Source: Fulvia fulva
Taxonomy: Eukaryota > Ascomycota > Dothideomycetes > Mycosphaerellales > Mycosphaerellaceae
DNA: 64,000 nucleotides
Reading direction: 5' to 3'
Assembly: GCF_020509005.1 (NCBI RefSeq)
Contig: NC_063016.1
Span: forward strand, 5,084,001-5,148,000
The position numbers were made by a program, and so were the translations under genes. Positions 12,987 through 23,369 of the stretch are shown here, one piece after another. The notes beneath the pieces are model-generated. The model did not search any database and had not been told where the DNA came from. It saw nothing but the letters and a program-made list of their open reading frames with translations. Position 1 is the first letter of the stretch. The number at the start of each line of letters is the position of its first letter.

Positions 12987-15443
12987 ATAGTTATTACGGG
13001 CGAACGGGGAGTAACGCTAAGGATATATATCTACGTTAGTAAGACGATAGACCTCGATATATAGGAGACTATACTATAACTATAGTAAGGAAGACGAGGC
13101 GACTTAACATTAATCTAGATCGCTATATCCTAAGAACCTATCTAGATCTATAGCGTCTATAACCTACTACCGTAAAGCTATACGAGTAAGGAAATATAGA
13201 CTCTTACCTACCTAGAGAAGGCCCTATACTAAGGAGTATAACACGTACTCTTAGACGACCTTAACCTCTACTACCCCTAATAGAGGCTCGACTTCACTGC
13301 CCTATATACGTTCCTAGTAGGACAGCTACTCGATATAACTATATAATACGGAATGGCTCTAGTAACCCTAAAGGGAATAGAGACGTAGAAGGTACGTAGA
13401 AGTACGAGTATTATCGACCTATACTTCCTATTAGAGGAACTTAAGGAAAGACTAGTTAATTACCGGCCAAACTACGTACTAGAAGTGTTCTCTAACTACA
13501 TCCCTATATAGATAACGCTCGACGTAAAAGCTATAGAGGAGCCTATAAGAGAACCCCGCCGTAATTAGAAGAAAGCTCGATAGGACGAAATACGGTAATA
13601 CCTTATAGTAAACCTACCGTAGAACTAGACCCTCGAGACGATAATCTAGTTAGACTATATAGTAGAGCAAGTCACTACTATAATCTAGTAAGTAGTAGAA
13701 CGATATATACCGCTACTTAAACCCTCGACCTACTAGAAGCCTTACTAGACCTAGAAATATACTATAAAGGTAAAGGAAGTAAGGAAGGTAAGGAGATAAT
13801 AGATAGAAGAATATACTTAAGAAGTATAGAATCGATACTACCGCGCGGTATAGGATAAGAAGGTATAGATACGGCGCGACAAACTATAAGAATAGAGAGC
13901 GATAGTAGGGATAGTTATAGAGTACCTAGAGTAAATATAGAGACTTGCTAAATAGGTAAGATCACCCCGAGAAGAAAGGGCTCTCTACTTCCCTCCGATC
14001 GTAAACCGCGAAGGGGTTACCTAGACTACGCCTAGAGATAAAGCTAGAGCCTTAGCCGATCACTTCTTCTCGATATACGTAGAGGCGGACCTTACCGATA
14101 TAGACTCGATAACGTACCCGGAGCTATTAGAAATAGACTAGGCGGTTATCCTAGAGATAGTAGAGGGAGTTATAGGTAAGCTTAAGGGACGAAAAGCCCC
14201 GGGGCTAGATAAGATACCTAATCTCCTACTAAAAGAGTATAAGAAGGAAATCGCCCCGAGCCTAGTAGCCCTTTTTACCGTATACCTACGATAAGGATAC
14301 TACCCGAAGCCGTATAGAGAATCGATAATAGTAGTACTTAGGAAGCTATAGAAGGAGGACTATACTCGACTTAAGTTATACCGACCGATTACGCTCCTTA
14401 ATACGATAGGTAAGGTCCTCGAGAAGATAGTAGCCTAGAGGATCACGCGAATAGTTAAGGATAACTACCTACTCCTAGTAATATAGATAGGTAGACGGAG
14501 CTAACGGTTAACGCTAACGGCGATAGAACTAATTACGGAATAGATCTAAACCCTCTAGTACTACGGTAGGAACCTAGTAGCGTTACTACTCTCTCTCGAC
14601 ATCTTAGGAGCGTTTAATAATGTCTTATACTTAAGGCTTATCTATATCCTACAATAGAAAGGTATCCCCCTCTAGGCTATAGAATTTGTCTACTCCTTCC
14701 TCTAATACCGGACGACAAATATCCTTCTCGGAAGGTATAGATCCGATCCGGTAAAAGTAACGACTAGGATTCCTTAAGGATCTACTCTCTCCCCTATCCT
14801 ATTCCTTACCTTTATAGCGGACCTTATCCTACTACTAACCTCCCCGTAGACCTTAGTATTAGGATTTGTCGACGATACTAACATCCTCGCCTAGTCTAAA
14901 TCTATAGAGGAGAACTACTACCTACTCGAGGAGAAATACTAATAGTACGAGGAGTAGGTAAGGAAATATAGCGCCCGTTTTGCTCTAGAGAAATATTAGC
15001 TTATATACTTTAGTAAGGTAAAGACGTACTATAATATAGAGGTAGTAGTAAATATCTAGGGATATAAGACAAAACCTTCTAGCGAGCTTAGAGTTCTAGG
15101 GATCTAGCTCGACCCGAAGCTAAGCTAGAACCTATAGATTTAGAAGGCCCTAGACCGAGCCTAGACTAACGAGGCTTCGGTAAAGAGACTAATAGTATCT
15201 ACTTAGGGGGCAACGTTCGAGAAGGCGAAGGTAATATATAAGGTAATAGTAAAACCGGCAATGCTTTACGGGGCGTAGATATAGGCTACGGGCGGAGAGG
15301 GCAAACTAATCCCGAGGCGGATAGAGTAACCCCTTAACCGCGCGTAGGCGGGTAGCCTACGACGGATACTAGGGGCCTATAGGACGATACCGACGGATAC
15401 GGTAGAGATAGAGACCGGAACACCCCCGATAGCCTAATATATA
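12987..15443 (+). mobile_element. LINE B2, 5' part (split by LINE D)
   Basis: A divergent member of the B family, starting inside the endonuclease domain. Matching residues in B2 and B3 include GV-x-YIYV-x-KTIDL. The endonuclease runs to about 13600, followed by RT with motif A (SLDILGAFNNV) and an intact FVDD at 14865-14876. The copy stops at 15443 where LINE D is inserted and resumes at 17253. Its 5' edge abuts the tail of B1 with no spacer, so either B1 inserted at the B2 junction or B2 was cut there. Heavily RIP-mutated. Confidence 0.8.
15430..15443. repeat. TSD of LINE D, left copy
   Basis: tagcctaatatata, identical to 17253-17266. It belongs to the host LINE B2. Confidence 0.85.
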
Positions 15444-17252
15444 GATAGATAGATAGATGATTCATCTACCCGTTATGGTGCCCTCCGGCCTATACGGGTT
15501 TATGTCTATATATGTTACTACATAAGGTAGGAAACCTGTTCCTAGGTAAAAAGCTCCTCTCCTTCTCTAATAGCTTCCTTGCCATGAGTTCTCAGTTTTC
15601 CTTCCACTAGGGTGCACTAGTGTCATGGTGGTTAGCCTCTGACTGCCTTGTCTGCAACCCTGGACTTGTCCCCCTCTTCCTGCTCTCCTCCTCCTTCTTT
15701 CTCTCCTCAATCCATCTCTCTGTTTCCCTAGTAAGAGAGAACTGCTCCAAAAATCCTTGGTGGATGATCCACCTTGTAATTCTCTGGAGGTCTCCCTTAT
15801 TGCTGATCATGGCTTGGAAGTTTCTGTTCCTTGCCCTTGCCCTCCATTCACCTCTCCCTGTACTCCATTCTTTGCAAACCAGAAGTCTATGTTCGACATT
15901 CTGGGACAGGTAGCCGCATGGGCAACTCTTGTCTTCGATACCTGGGACTTTTCTCTGATGCAGGTATGCCCTGACTCCGATGTGTTCAGAGCGGATTTGT
16001 ATTGCTTTGCTTGCTTCTGACCTGGTCAGGTCTGAGTACAGTAGGTAGTTGTGGCTACCAAACTGTTGGAGTGCCTTTGGGGTTCCTAGCCTCTGTGGGG
16101 TTCTTGTCCATTCAGTCTTCCAGAGGAGTCCTGCTATCCTTTCAGCTAGAGACTATTGCTTCTTCCCTTGGCTGGCTACTGATCCTCTCCCTTGAGCCCT
16201 TCTGTCCTGTTCCTGCTGGGCTAGGTGCAGCTGTTCTGTTAGTTCTTTGAACTTCTGCAGGTCCTGCTGCTTCTGTGGGGCTGGATTGGGTCTTGCTTGT
16301 CTGTGCCTTCTTGTGCACTGGCTCCTGATTTTGTTGACTGCCTTCTAGATTACTAGCTGGGCTGGGTATGCAGACGTCTTTCCTGCATACTGGTATCTCA
16401 ACCCTTGAAGGTAGAGCTTGGCTGGTGGGGAGCCAGACTCCATTTCGACCACCCTTGTTGGAGTTGACTTGTATGCTCCAAGCACCTTTTTCAGACAGGA
16501 GGCTTGGGCTCTGCTGATGGGATCTGCAATTCTCTCTGGGATCTTGTCTTGGGCTGACCAGATCTGGGCTCTATATAGCATGGCTGGCTTCACAATGGCC
16601 TTGTACATAACCTTTGCTTTCGCAAATGTGGCTCCCTATGTGGAGGCTGTAAGCCTGTCAATTGATTGCCTGTTGTTGTCTGCTCTTGCCCGTGCTTTCT
16701 TGACCTGTGGTCCCTAGCTGAGCTTTGGATCCAGCCATATTCCTAGCACCCTTAATTCACTTAAGGGTTCTGTTGTGTGTCCCTGAATGGTGATTGGGGC
16801 TTGCATATTGTGTCTGTTTCTGGCTCTACTGAAGTGGATGAGTTGATACTTCTCTAGGGCAAATCTGGCTCCATGTTTCCTGGCCCATTCCTCACATTCC
16901 TTGTGTTTCTTCTGCAAGATTCTGCAGTTCTCTTCTGTGCTGTCTGACCAGGCTAGGATGTTTGTGTCATCCACAAACCCTGAGGCTGATGTGTTTCTGG
17001 AGTTTAGCTTTGCTGGCAGGTCTGCCATAAAGAGGAGAAACAGGATTGGAGACATTGTTGATCCCTGTGGGATTCCTGTCTCTGTAGGCATGCTGTCAGA
17101 TTTGTATCTGCCCAGTCTTAGTCTTGTGATTCTGCCTCTGAGGAAGGACTGGATGAACTGGACTGTCTAGTTAGGGATAGCCTTCTGTTTCAGGATGTGG
17201 ATCAGCCTCTGGTGTGAGACATTATCAAAGGCTCCTGATATGTCCAGTGAGC
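15444..17252 (-). mobile_element. LINE D, 5'-truncated and only lightly mutated
   Basis: An A-like LINE of 1.8 kb inserted in reverse into LINE B2, with a perfect 14-bp TSD. Unlike every neighbour it is rich in TG and CA dinucleotides, and the change of composition falls exactly at the TSDs. The 3' end carries the GATA-type tail (15444-15459). The 5' end is cut in RT motif A. It holds the longest believable coding stretches in the window. I infer that it inserted after most of the RIP in this locus, or was too short or too unlike other copies to be a strong target. Confidence 0.9.
15607..17250 (-). pseudogene. LINE D reverse transcriptase C-terminal part
   Basis: Starts without its own initiator at SLDISGAFDNV (RT motif A). 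It continues through GIPQGSTMSPILF and the catalytic GFVDDTNILAW (FVDD at 16966-16977) in an open run at 16714-17091. Then come LKKVLGAYKSTPTRVVEME (open run 16345-16608) and the C-terminal zinc-like motif CPCG-x6-H-x4-C at 15874-15924, all intact. The few stops are TAG, including one before GPQVKKAR and one before GATFAKA, both where Trp would fit, so light RIP is enough to explain them. The frame ends at a TAG near 15607. Without endonuclease and ORF1 it could not move by itself. Confidence 0.85.
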
Positions 17253-17266
17253 TAGCCTAATATATA
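17253..17266. repeat. TSD of LINE D, right copy
   Basis: Identical to 15430-15443. LINE B2 resumes here. Confidence 0.85.
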
Positions 17267-18180
17267 AGGGGAATAAGAACCTAGTACGCCGCGAAGATAA
17301 GTAACTATCTAGTATAGACTACTATCTAAGAGGTAAAGAGGAAAATTACGAACCGCTACTAGAGAGGACCCGGTTATAGGATAAGCTAAAAGGAGGACGA
17401 CCTTAAGACCTTCGTAGCCGTATAAGAAAGCACTAAATAGTAGGAGCGGAAAGTAGAGGAGTAGAGAGTCCGCTAGGCCTATAGAAGTAAGGTAAAGACC
17501 TAGAGCCTCGTAGAATAAGTAGCGAGCTACCTATAGGAGTAGGAATAGAAAAAGAGACCCCCTAAGACAATAGGCCTAATAGTACTTTGAACCTTCTAGA
17601 GATATAACTACTAACTATATAAGGACCTTACTAGGGCCGAAGCAAGTATAGCGATCCAAATTAGGTCCGAATATATCGGGTTAAGAGCCTACCTATTTCG
17701 AAGACACGTACTAGATATCGAGAGCTTAGCTTAGTAATATAGCTACCTACCGTAAAACCCGGAGTATATACTACTACGATACCCGTAGTAGGTAAGCGGA
17801 AGGGATACGTAGAGACATTAAGTAGAGAGAAGGGACTATAAGTCCCTTATCGAAGACAAAGGTAATATCCGCCGGATTATACGGTAGATACTACGATAAG
17901 GTTTCTTCTTATAATTTAGCCTAGTAAAGGAGACGGAAGAGTAGATAGATAAGAGGCGGAAGCTAGAGGGGTTATAGATAGGGTAGTTATTAGGGTAGGC
18001 CTATAATACTAGCGTACTCTTAATAAGAAAAGCGTAAGGTATAGGAACGAGAGATAGGACCTATAGAAGAGAGGAGGGGTTTTCACCGATATAGTTTCCC
18101 CTTTATATATAGCAAATAAGATAGTATAGCTATATAGGCTATAGGGCACTATAACAGCTTAATAAATATCTATCTATCTA
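17253..18180 (+). mobile_element. LINE B2, 3' part
   Basis: Continuation of the copy that stops at 15443. It carries the post-RT block, the degenerate C-terminal region, the 3' untranslated region shared with B1 and B3, and a (CTAT)n tail ending at 18180. Dense TAG codons, as in the 5' part and in contrast to LINE D between them. Confidence 0.85.
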
Positions 18181-18181
18181 T

Positions 18182-18720
18182 AATAAGAAGCTTAAGGAGT
18201 ACTATTGTCTTATATCTAAGAGGGAGCGTACTACTAGAATAGCCGTTAACTTTACTAACGAGGAGTAGCTAATTTATATATTCTACGAGTACGCTCTTAT
18301 TACTAATCCAAAGCTATTCGAATTAGTAGCGATACTAGCTTAGAAGAAGGCTACTCGTCGAATAGAGACTATCGTCTATAAGAACCTTACTTAATGCCTT
18401 AGTAATAAGCGCTATTAATACGAGGCTACTACTATTAATAACAATATTAAGGAAGTAGTACTATAGACTCCGGCTCCTCGTAATACTACTACTTTAGTAG
18501 CTCCGAGTATTAAAGGTAGTAATATCTTATTATTAGGCCCTACTCGGAAGATTCGGCGTCTTCGAGACTCGGAGGTTATTATTAATACTATATTCGGTCG
18601 ATTAGAATAGATATTGGCGAAATATCACCTTGAGATAGATAAGGGTCTTAATAGTCTTATTTATATCTTTAAAGAGATTTAAGATTATTCTTAATTTAAG
18701 CGTACGTAACGTATAGAAGC
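18182..18720 (+). pseudogene. unclassified degenerate reading frame
   Basis: About 180 codons can be read in one frame with roughly eight TAG/TAA stops, which is the RIP pattern of a former coding region. Recognisable peptides include ISKRERTTRIAVNF and LLLGPTRKIRRLRDSEV. I do not recognise a family. It starts directly after the LINE B2 tail, so its 5' part was lost or lies on the other side of the insertion. A retroelement gag or a DNA-binding protein are both possible. Confidence 0.35.
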
Positions 18721-19387
18721 TATTACTATAAGTAAATTAATAATACCTATTCTTTAGTAGCTAATACTAATAGGTTATTAACTCTATTAGCCCGACCGGT
18801 ATTCGCGAGAACCTTCTTAATATAGAGCGTATAAAGGAGAAGTATCCGATATAGGATCTATTAGTCCGTAAAGGTAAAGCTTATAAGGTATAGTAAGGTA
18901 GATAGTTATATAGACGGTATAATATAGGCTTCGATTTAACTAAACGTAGTATAGAAGTAGTAACTAAGCTTTATAGGTACCTATAGTTAGGACTACTTAG
19001 GACTACTTAGGACTAGATTCTTTACGGAATAGACCCTATTATTTTATATAGCGTATCGACCTAAACCTCCCGCTTAGTATTCTCTCCGAAGTCTAGTAAA
19101 GTACGCCCTTTCCGTAAATATACTAGGTCGACGCTAAAGTAGCTATATAGCGTAGGACGATAGAGCTAGTAATATTTATAAGGAGATATAGTAAAAGTAT
19201 ATATAAAAGCGGAGCCTAGTCTATTACTAAGCGGGGCTATTTAAGCTAATTAGATAGCTAGTAAGGCTGTTATTTGAATTATATAATTAGAAAGTCCCGA
19301 CTATTTACTTTTATAATACCTCGCGTAAGTATAAGACTTTCTAGAGACCTACTACTACTATATCGTCCTAGTATTATCTTATAAATA
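18721..19387. other. unclassified, with a short tandem repeat
   Basis: No coherent frame over the whole stretch, although short open runs such as GIRENLLNIERIKEKYPI exist on the plus strand. A 10-bp unit, gactacttag, is repeated almost three times at 18987-19015. The right part is AT-rich and featureless. Confidence 0.35.
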
Positions 19388-19960
19388 ACTAAATTTCGCT
19401 AAATATTGCTACCGTACCCTTAGGTTCTACCTTAATCTTCTAATCTATACCTTAATTTCTATCTTATTTAATAACCTTATCCTTACTATTATCTTCTACT
19501 AGCGTAGGCCCTCGCTCGATACCTAGTAATACCCTCGCAATTATCTTAGCTACTCGGTCCCTAATAGTACTATTATCTACGTAATAGAGGTACGCCTTAA
19601 TTAATAGCGGTACTATCCTATACCTCTCTAATATCTAGTTACCGTAGAGATAGGTATATAAGTTAGTAAGTAATATAGATATATAATAATAAGTACCTAT
19701 AGCCTAAAGGTCTATCTGTTAGTTTGTTCTTATCTAAGCCTATAGTTTAGATATATAACTAAAGATATATTCTACTAATACCCTTATAGTACTTATCTCC
19801 TTATCTACTTACTTCTAAGAAGGTATTCTTAGCTAACTAATACAATTCTTATAGGAGCCGATAATACTATTAGTAATAACGTAAAGTACTAGTAAGCTAG
19901 GAATTTTGTCTTAGTACGACTAACTCGTATTCTTTATTAATCATTTTTACTACTATCAAA
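19388..19960 (-). pseudogene. unclassified degenerate reading frame, minus strand
   Basis: A single minus-strand frame of roughly 190 codons has few stops for this window. Peptides include TIRDRVAKIIARVLLGIE and LLIKAYLYYVDN. It ends at a TAG near 19388. No family is recognised. It lies between the unclassified plus-strand frame and the Fot1-type transposase and could be part of either neighbour or of a separate element. Confidence 0.3.
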
Positions 19961-20059
19961 TAGAGAACTAGTAAACTTAATACTCTTATCCGATTCAGAA
20001 TTGTTCTCTTTATTTTCCTAGTACGTTCGTACGTTATAGCTAGTCCGACCGTAGTTACT

Positions 20060-21620
20060 ATACCGCTATCTACTTAGCTAGCCCACTTTCGTACCCTCTG
20101 ACCTACGACTCTTCTTTAACTATTCTATAGCCTTTAACGACTCGACAACTACCTATAACGAGCCAACTCCATACTCTAAGACCCCGCCGTACTAGAGACG
20201 CTTTCGTTTATAAGATCGGCGCTTTATAAGAGTCTTAACTTATCGTTTAAGCTTAGAGTTACGAGCTCTAAGAAGCGTATTCTCTTATAGTATTCCTTCG
20301 CCGCCTTTTATAAGCTAAGAGAAGCTACTATAAGCTGTTTTGGAGTTGCTTAGTATAGCGTCGTATATAAGCTTAGATTACGACGTAAACTCCTTCGAAT
20401 TACTCGGAGTTTAAGACTACTATAATGTCGTCTAAGGCGGGGGTAGTCCTAGCGGGGTTCGTAGGCGTATATTAAGGCGATTAAGTACTACTTACGCGTT
20501 AATAGGAACTAACCCTATAGCCTTTAAGGCCTTCTTATAGTTTAAGGCGGTAAATACGTCTGAAAATGCGTCTTTAAACGCCGGGAGGAAGGTTTCTTTA
20601 TTAATATAGAAGACGCGCTAACGCGCTAGATCCCGTACGCGTTATAAGTACTTTAGCTTTAACGGCGCAAAACAAACTACGTTAAGAGGCTATAGGATAT
20701 ATAACGAATACGCCGGTATATAGAGCGTAAGGATCTTATAGTCTAGATAGTAGTCCTTAAAACCCTAGTTTAAATAGCTCTTATAGCCGTCTAAAATGAG
20801 CAACCTATAGCTACCTATAGAACGCCCCTCTATATACGCGTTAAAGTGCTTTAACTACTCGAGGCTAAGCACGTTATTTATCTATCTATTCTCGGAGACC
20901 GTAAGCTTCTAATTCCGCGGTATATCTACCTCTTTGTACTATACTAAAATATAGACGCGCCCTTTATAGATAATAAAGGGCGGGGTCGAGTAGCTAGCGG
21001 TATAGATACTCTAAATAACTATAACCTACTCTATATTACTAGGCTAAGTAGCCGTAGGGCGAGAGCGTCGTTCTAAGCTAGTAACGACTTTTATAGAGCT
21101 AATCACGCCTATTAAAAAGCCCGTCTTATCGCAGTTATAGATATCCTCGTTATATACGCTATACTTAGTAATCCTCTCTTATATAAGCTTGAACAAGGCG
21201 CTTATAACTTCTAGATCTTCCTAGAGTATTCTCTAACGGTCCTTCGCTCGGTTAAAGGCCGTTTTAAGCTTAGTAGAGCGCGAAACGAATCTCTCTACCT
21301 AGTTCTTACCTACTAGATCCGCGTCGCGCTTACTAAGTAGCTTATCCGCTATATCTACTACCTCGCTAAGGGTAGGCGCGAATCCTCGCGAATCGAGGTC
21401 GAGGATATATCGAATAATTGTCTATTCTTTGGTTAACGTAAGTTTATACTAGATAGGGCGAGTATCGACCCGAGGAGTAATTCCGTAGTACCGGCTAGTT
21501 AGCGTCGAATAAGGTACGTAATATACAATAGCTATACGTAGGAGACTCGGGAATTAGCCCTAACGATAGGTAGAGAGTATAAGAGTAATTTTGCCTTCTT
21601 TATTAGACGATTATATATTA
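20060..21620 (-). pseudogene. Fot1/pogo-type DDE transposase
   Basis: Read on the minus strand. The N-terminal half has the helix-turn-helix look of Fot1/pogo proteins (YILDLDSRGFAPTLSEV, then SKRDADLVGKN). The DDE core starts with DIYNCDKTGFLIG, matching the family box NFDETGF; its Asp survives, but the usual Glu reads as Lys. The second block, LLILDGYKSYLN, matches the family LDGHGSH with His changed to Tyr. LYILQPLNVVCFAPLK matches the THLLQPLDVGVFSPLK block with Asp changed to Asn. The C-terminus is basic. About 500 codons, the usual length for Fot1 transposases. Stops are TAG/TAA. I found no clear terminal inverted repeats. Confidence 0.8.
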
Positions 21621-21640
21621 TATTATTAAGATATAACGTA

Positions 21641-21703
21641 CTTTACTACCGAGCGGGCTATACTACTAAGCGGGCCACTTTTACTAAGAACTGTACCACT
21701 TCT
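21641..21703 (+). repeat. left terminal inverted repeat
   Basis: Begins ctttactaccgagcgggc and pairs with the reverse complement of 22701-22763. The second internal copy of the gagcgggc unit is partly mutated (taagcgggc), as expected for RIP. Confidence 0.8.
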
Positions 21704-21719
21704 ATAGATATAGCTATAG

Positions 21720-22680
21720 AACTACTATTATAGCGTATATTGTCTTCAAACGAGCCCAAACTGACCTTAGCTGTCTAGGCTACGAAACACGACGCGACAA
21801 TTACGAATCGACTTACTATAAAGGTATACGACGCGTCTCGAACTACACTAGGGTATCGATTGAATAGACGACCTCCTCGGGGTGACTACGAGCCTAATTC
21901 GAAGAAGCTTATAGAGCTAGAAGAGAGGGTAATACTTGAGTATATACTCGAGCTAGATCTTAGAGGTTTCCCGCTATTAAAGGCTAGTATACGAGTAATA
22001 GCCAATTTATTACTATAATAGAAGGGTCTTAAGCCCGCTAGTCTTAATTAGATAGACAGGTTTATTAGGCGGTATCGTAAGCTAAAGGTTTGTATAATAC
22101 GTAGATACGATCGTTAGCGAGCCCTAATAGAAGATCTAGACGTTATCGAGAAGTAGTTCTTACTTATACGTAATATAAAGGAGAAGTATAGTATCCTTAA
22201 CTAGGACACCTATAACTCCGACGAGACAGGGTTTAAAATAGGTGTCATTACGTCTTAGAGCGTCGTTACGGGTTTAGAAAGGCGTAGGAGAAAGAGGAAG
22301 GTCGTTTAATAGGGCAATAGAGAGGGAGTAGAGAGATAGCGTATTAGATAGCTCTTATACGAAGCGAGATTAGTAAGCTACGTAAGTCTAACGAGGCCCT
22401 TATATAGCGGAAAGCACGAAAGCGTAAGTATATTTAGTCTAGAGGGTCTCTAACCTTTAATAAGGCGTCGCAATTAATACCTCTAGAGGATACTAGAAGG
22501 TAGGAAGTAAGTAGAGAGTCGCTAGATAGTATTCGGCTAGTACTAAGGCTACGCCGCTATAAGCGATATAGCGAGTCGGGGCATAACGTACGTACCTATT
22601 AAGTAGACTCGCTAGATAGCGAAGAATCTAAAGAGGAATTGTCCTCCTAGGAACGATTCTATAGGATGTCGTCGTGTTAA
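21720..22680 (+). pseudogene. internally deleted Fot1-type transposase
   Basis: Plus-strand remains show an N-terminal helix-turn-helix region (LIELEERVILEYILELDLRGFP, about 21900-21970). The first catalytic box is YNSDETGFKIGV near 22211-22245, with Asp and Glu present, and is followed by GLERRRRKRKVV. After that the DDE block LDGHGSH and the QPLD block are absent, and the frame passes straight to a C-terminal tail (SLTFNKASQLIPLEDTRR). The missing middle shows deletion, not just mutation. Dense stops add to this. Confidence 0.7.
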
Positions 22681-22700
22681 GATACCGTCGTAATTAAAGT

Positions 22701-22763
22701 AGAAGTAGTATAGTTCTTAGTAAAAGTGGCCCGCTCGGTAGTATAGCCCGCTCGGTAGTAAAG
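22701..22763 (-). repeat. right terminal inverted repeat
   Basis: Reverse complement of 21641-21703. It keeps two good copies of the gcccgctcggtagta unit (about 22728-22760). Such subterminal repeats are typical binding sites for transposase; that role is inferred. Confidence 0.8.
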
Positions 22764-23234
22764 CACGCTACTAGATCTACTATATTATCGACTCGAATAC
22801 TAGTCTACCGTTACTAAAGGAGCTAGGCTCTAGAATATAGAGCGACGATATTAATCTATCTGGCGTAATAATACCCTAAAGCTTAATACCGTAATAGCGC
22901 TTATAGCTATTATAATATACCTTCTAATAATATATTAGACGATACGTCTTTCTAAAGGTACCGTCGATAAATCTAAATACCCTATCTACGCTAATATTAG
23001 AGCCTATTACTTAAGTATACTACTTTAGATACTCGGCTATTAGACGGTATAGATCCTATAGTAGTCTATTACTAAAGTTATTATTAATATAGTCTATTAC
23101 CTTATTAAATATTCTACTAATTATAGTAGAACTCCGTCCGACGGTATATATTAAATCTTCCTATCGAGTAGGTATTACTAATTGCTTTAGAGTTAAGTAT
23201 ATAGCTTCTACTAGATCGATACGTAACTTCTTAG
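22764..23234 (-). pseudogene. PIF/Harbinger transposase (DDE_Tnp_4 type) fragment
   Basis: Minus-strand frame: LRIDLVEAIYLTLKQLVIPTR, then VGRSSTIISRIFNKVIDYINNNF, then FRFIDGTFRKTYR, then GIKLQGIITPDRLI. The order matches the PIF/Harbinger nuclease: the first catalytic Asp is in the FIDGT box, and the normal YNGHKR and LKFQSV-TPDG blocks are recognisable with His and Lys changes. The remaining catalytic residues (C-terminal third) are missing because the fragment ends at the Fot1-like element. The N-terminal side continues after an LTR-like insert, at 28378. Confidence 0.7.
23230..23234. repeat. 5-bp TSD of the LTR-like insert, left copy
   Basis: cttag, repeated at 28373-28377. Five base pairs suits LTR element integration, but so short a match needs the reading-frame evidence beside it. 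Confidence 0.4.
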
Positions 23235-23267
23235 TATTACGGGCCTAGGCGGACGTCTAGTAAATAG
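23235..23267 (+). repeat. LTR-like insert, left part
   Basis: Begins tattacgggcctaggc, closely matching the start of the Gypsy LTR at 58699 (tattacggccctaggc). It is interrupted by LINE C1 and continues at 28296-28372, where further blocks are shared with the 58699 element (cctcggcttatatat, then cgtacctcg). Joined length is about 111 bp. It may be a solo LTR or an LTR fragment. The 3' end lacks the expected CA. Confidence 0.5.
23253..23267. repeat. TSD of LINE C1, left copy
   Basis: acgtctagtaaatag, identical to 28281-28295. It lies inside the LTR-like insert. Confidence 0.85.
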
Positions 23268-23369
23268 ATAGATAGATTTGTTATTCCCCTGTTCTAGGAC
23301 CCTATCCGGCCTATATAGGTATATATCTATTGTTATGTACAAAGGGAAACCCGAATAGGTAAAAACCCT

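Larger units (their letters stand above)
21641..22763 (+). mobile_element. short Fot1-like element with long terminal inverted repeats
   Basis: Bounded by inverted repeats of about 63 bp (21641-21703 and 22701-22763) that differ at only a few positions. It is 1.1 kb, against roughly 1.9 kb for a full Fot1-type element, and the central and distal DDE core is missing. It is therefore a non-autonomous deletion derivative. Inside each terminal repeat a unit around gagcgggc is present twice. The flanks do not show a clean TA duplication. The element lies between the Fot1-type transposase and the Harbinger fragment. Confidence 0.8.

Noticed and set aside
15620..16250. Overlapping plus-strand open frames in LINE D
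   Set aside because: Antisense to the C-terminal part of the LINE D RT, whose Cys/His motif is on the minus strand. The plus-strand peptides are low-complexity Leu/Ser.
16418..17170. Further plus-strand open frames in LINE D
   Set aside because: Shadows of the minus-strand RT frames holding FVDD.
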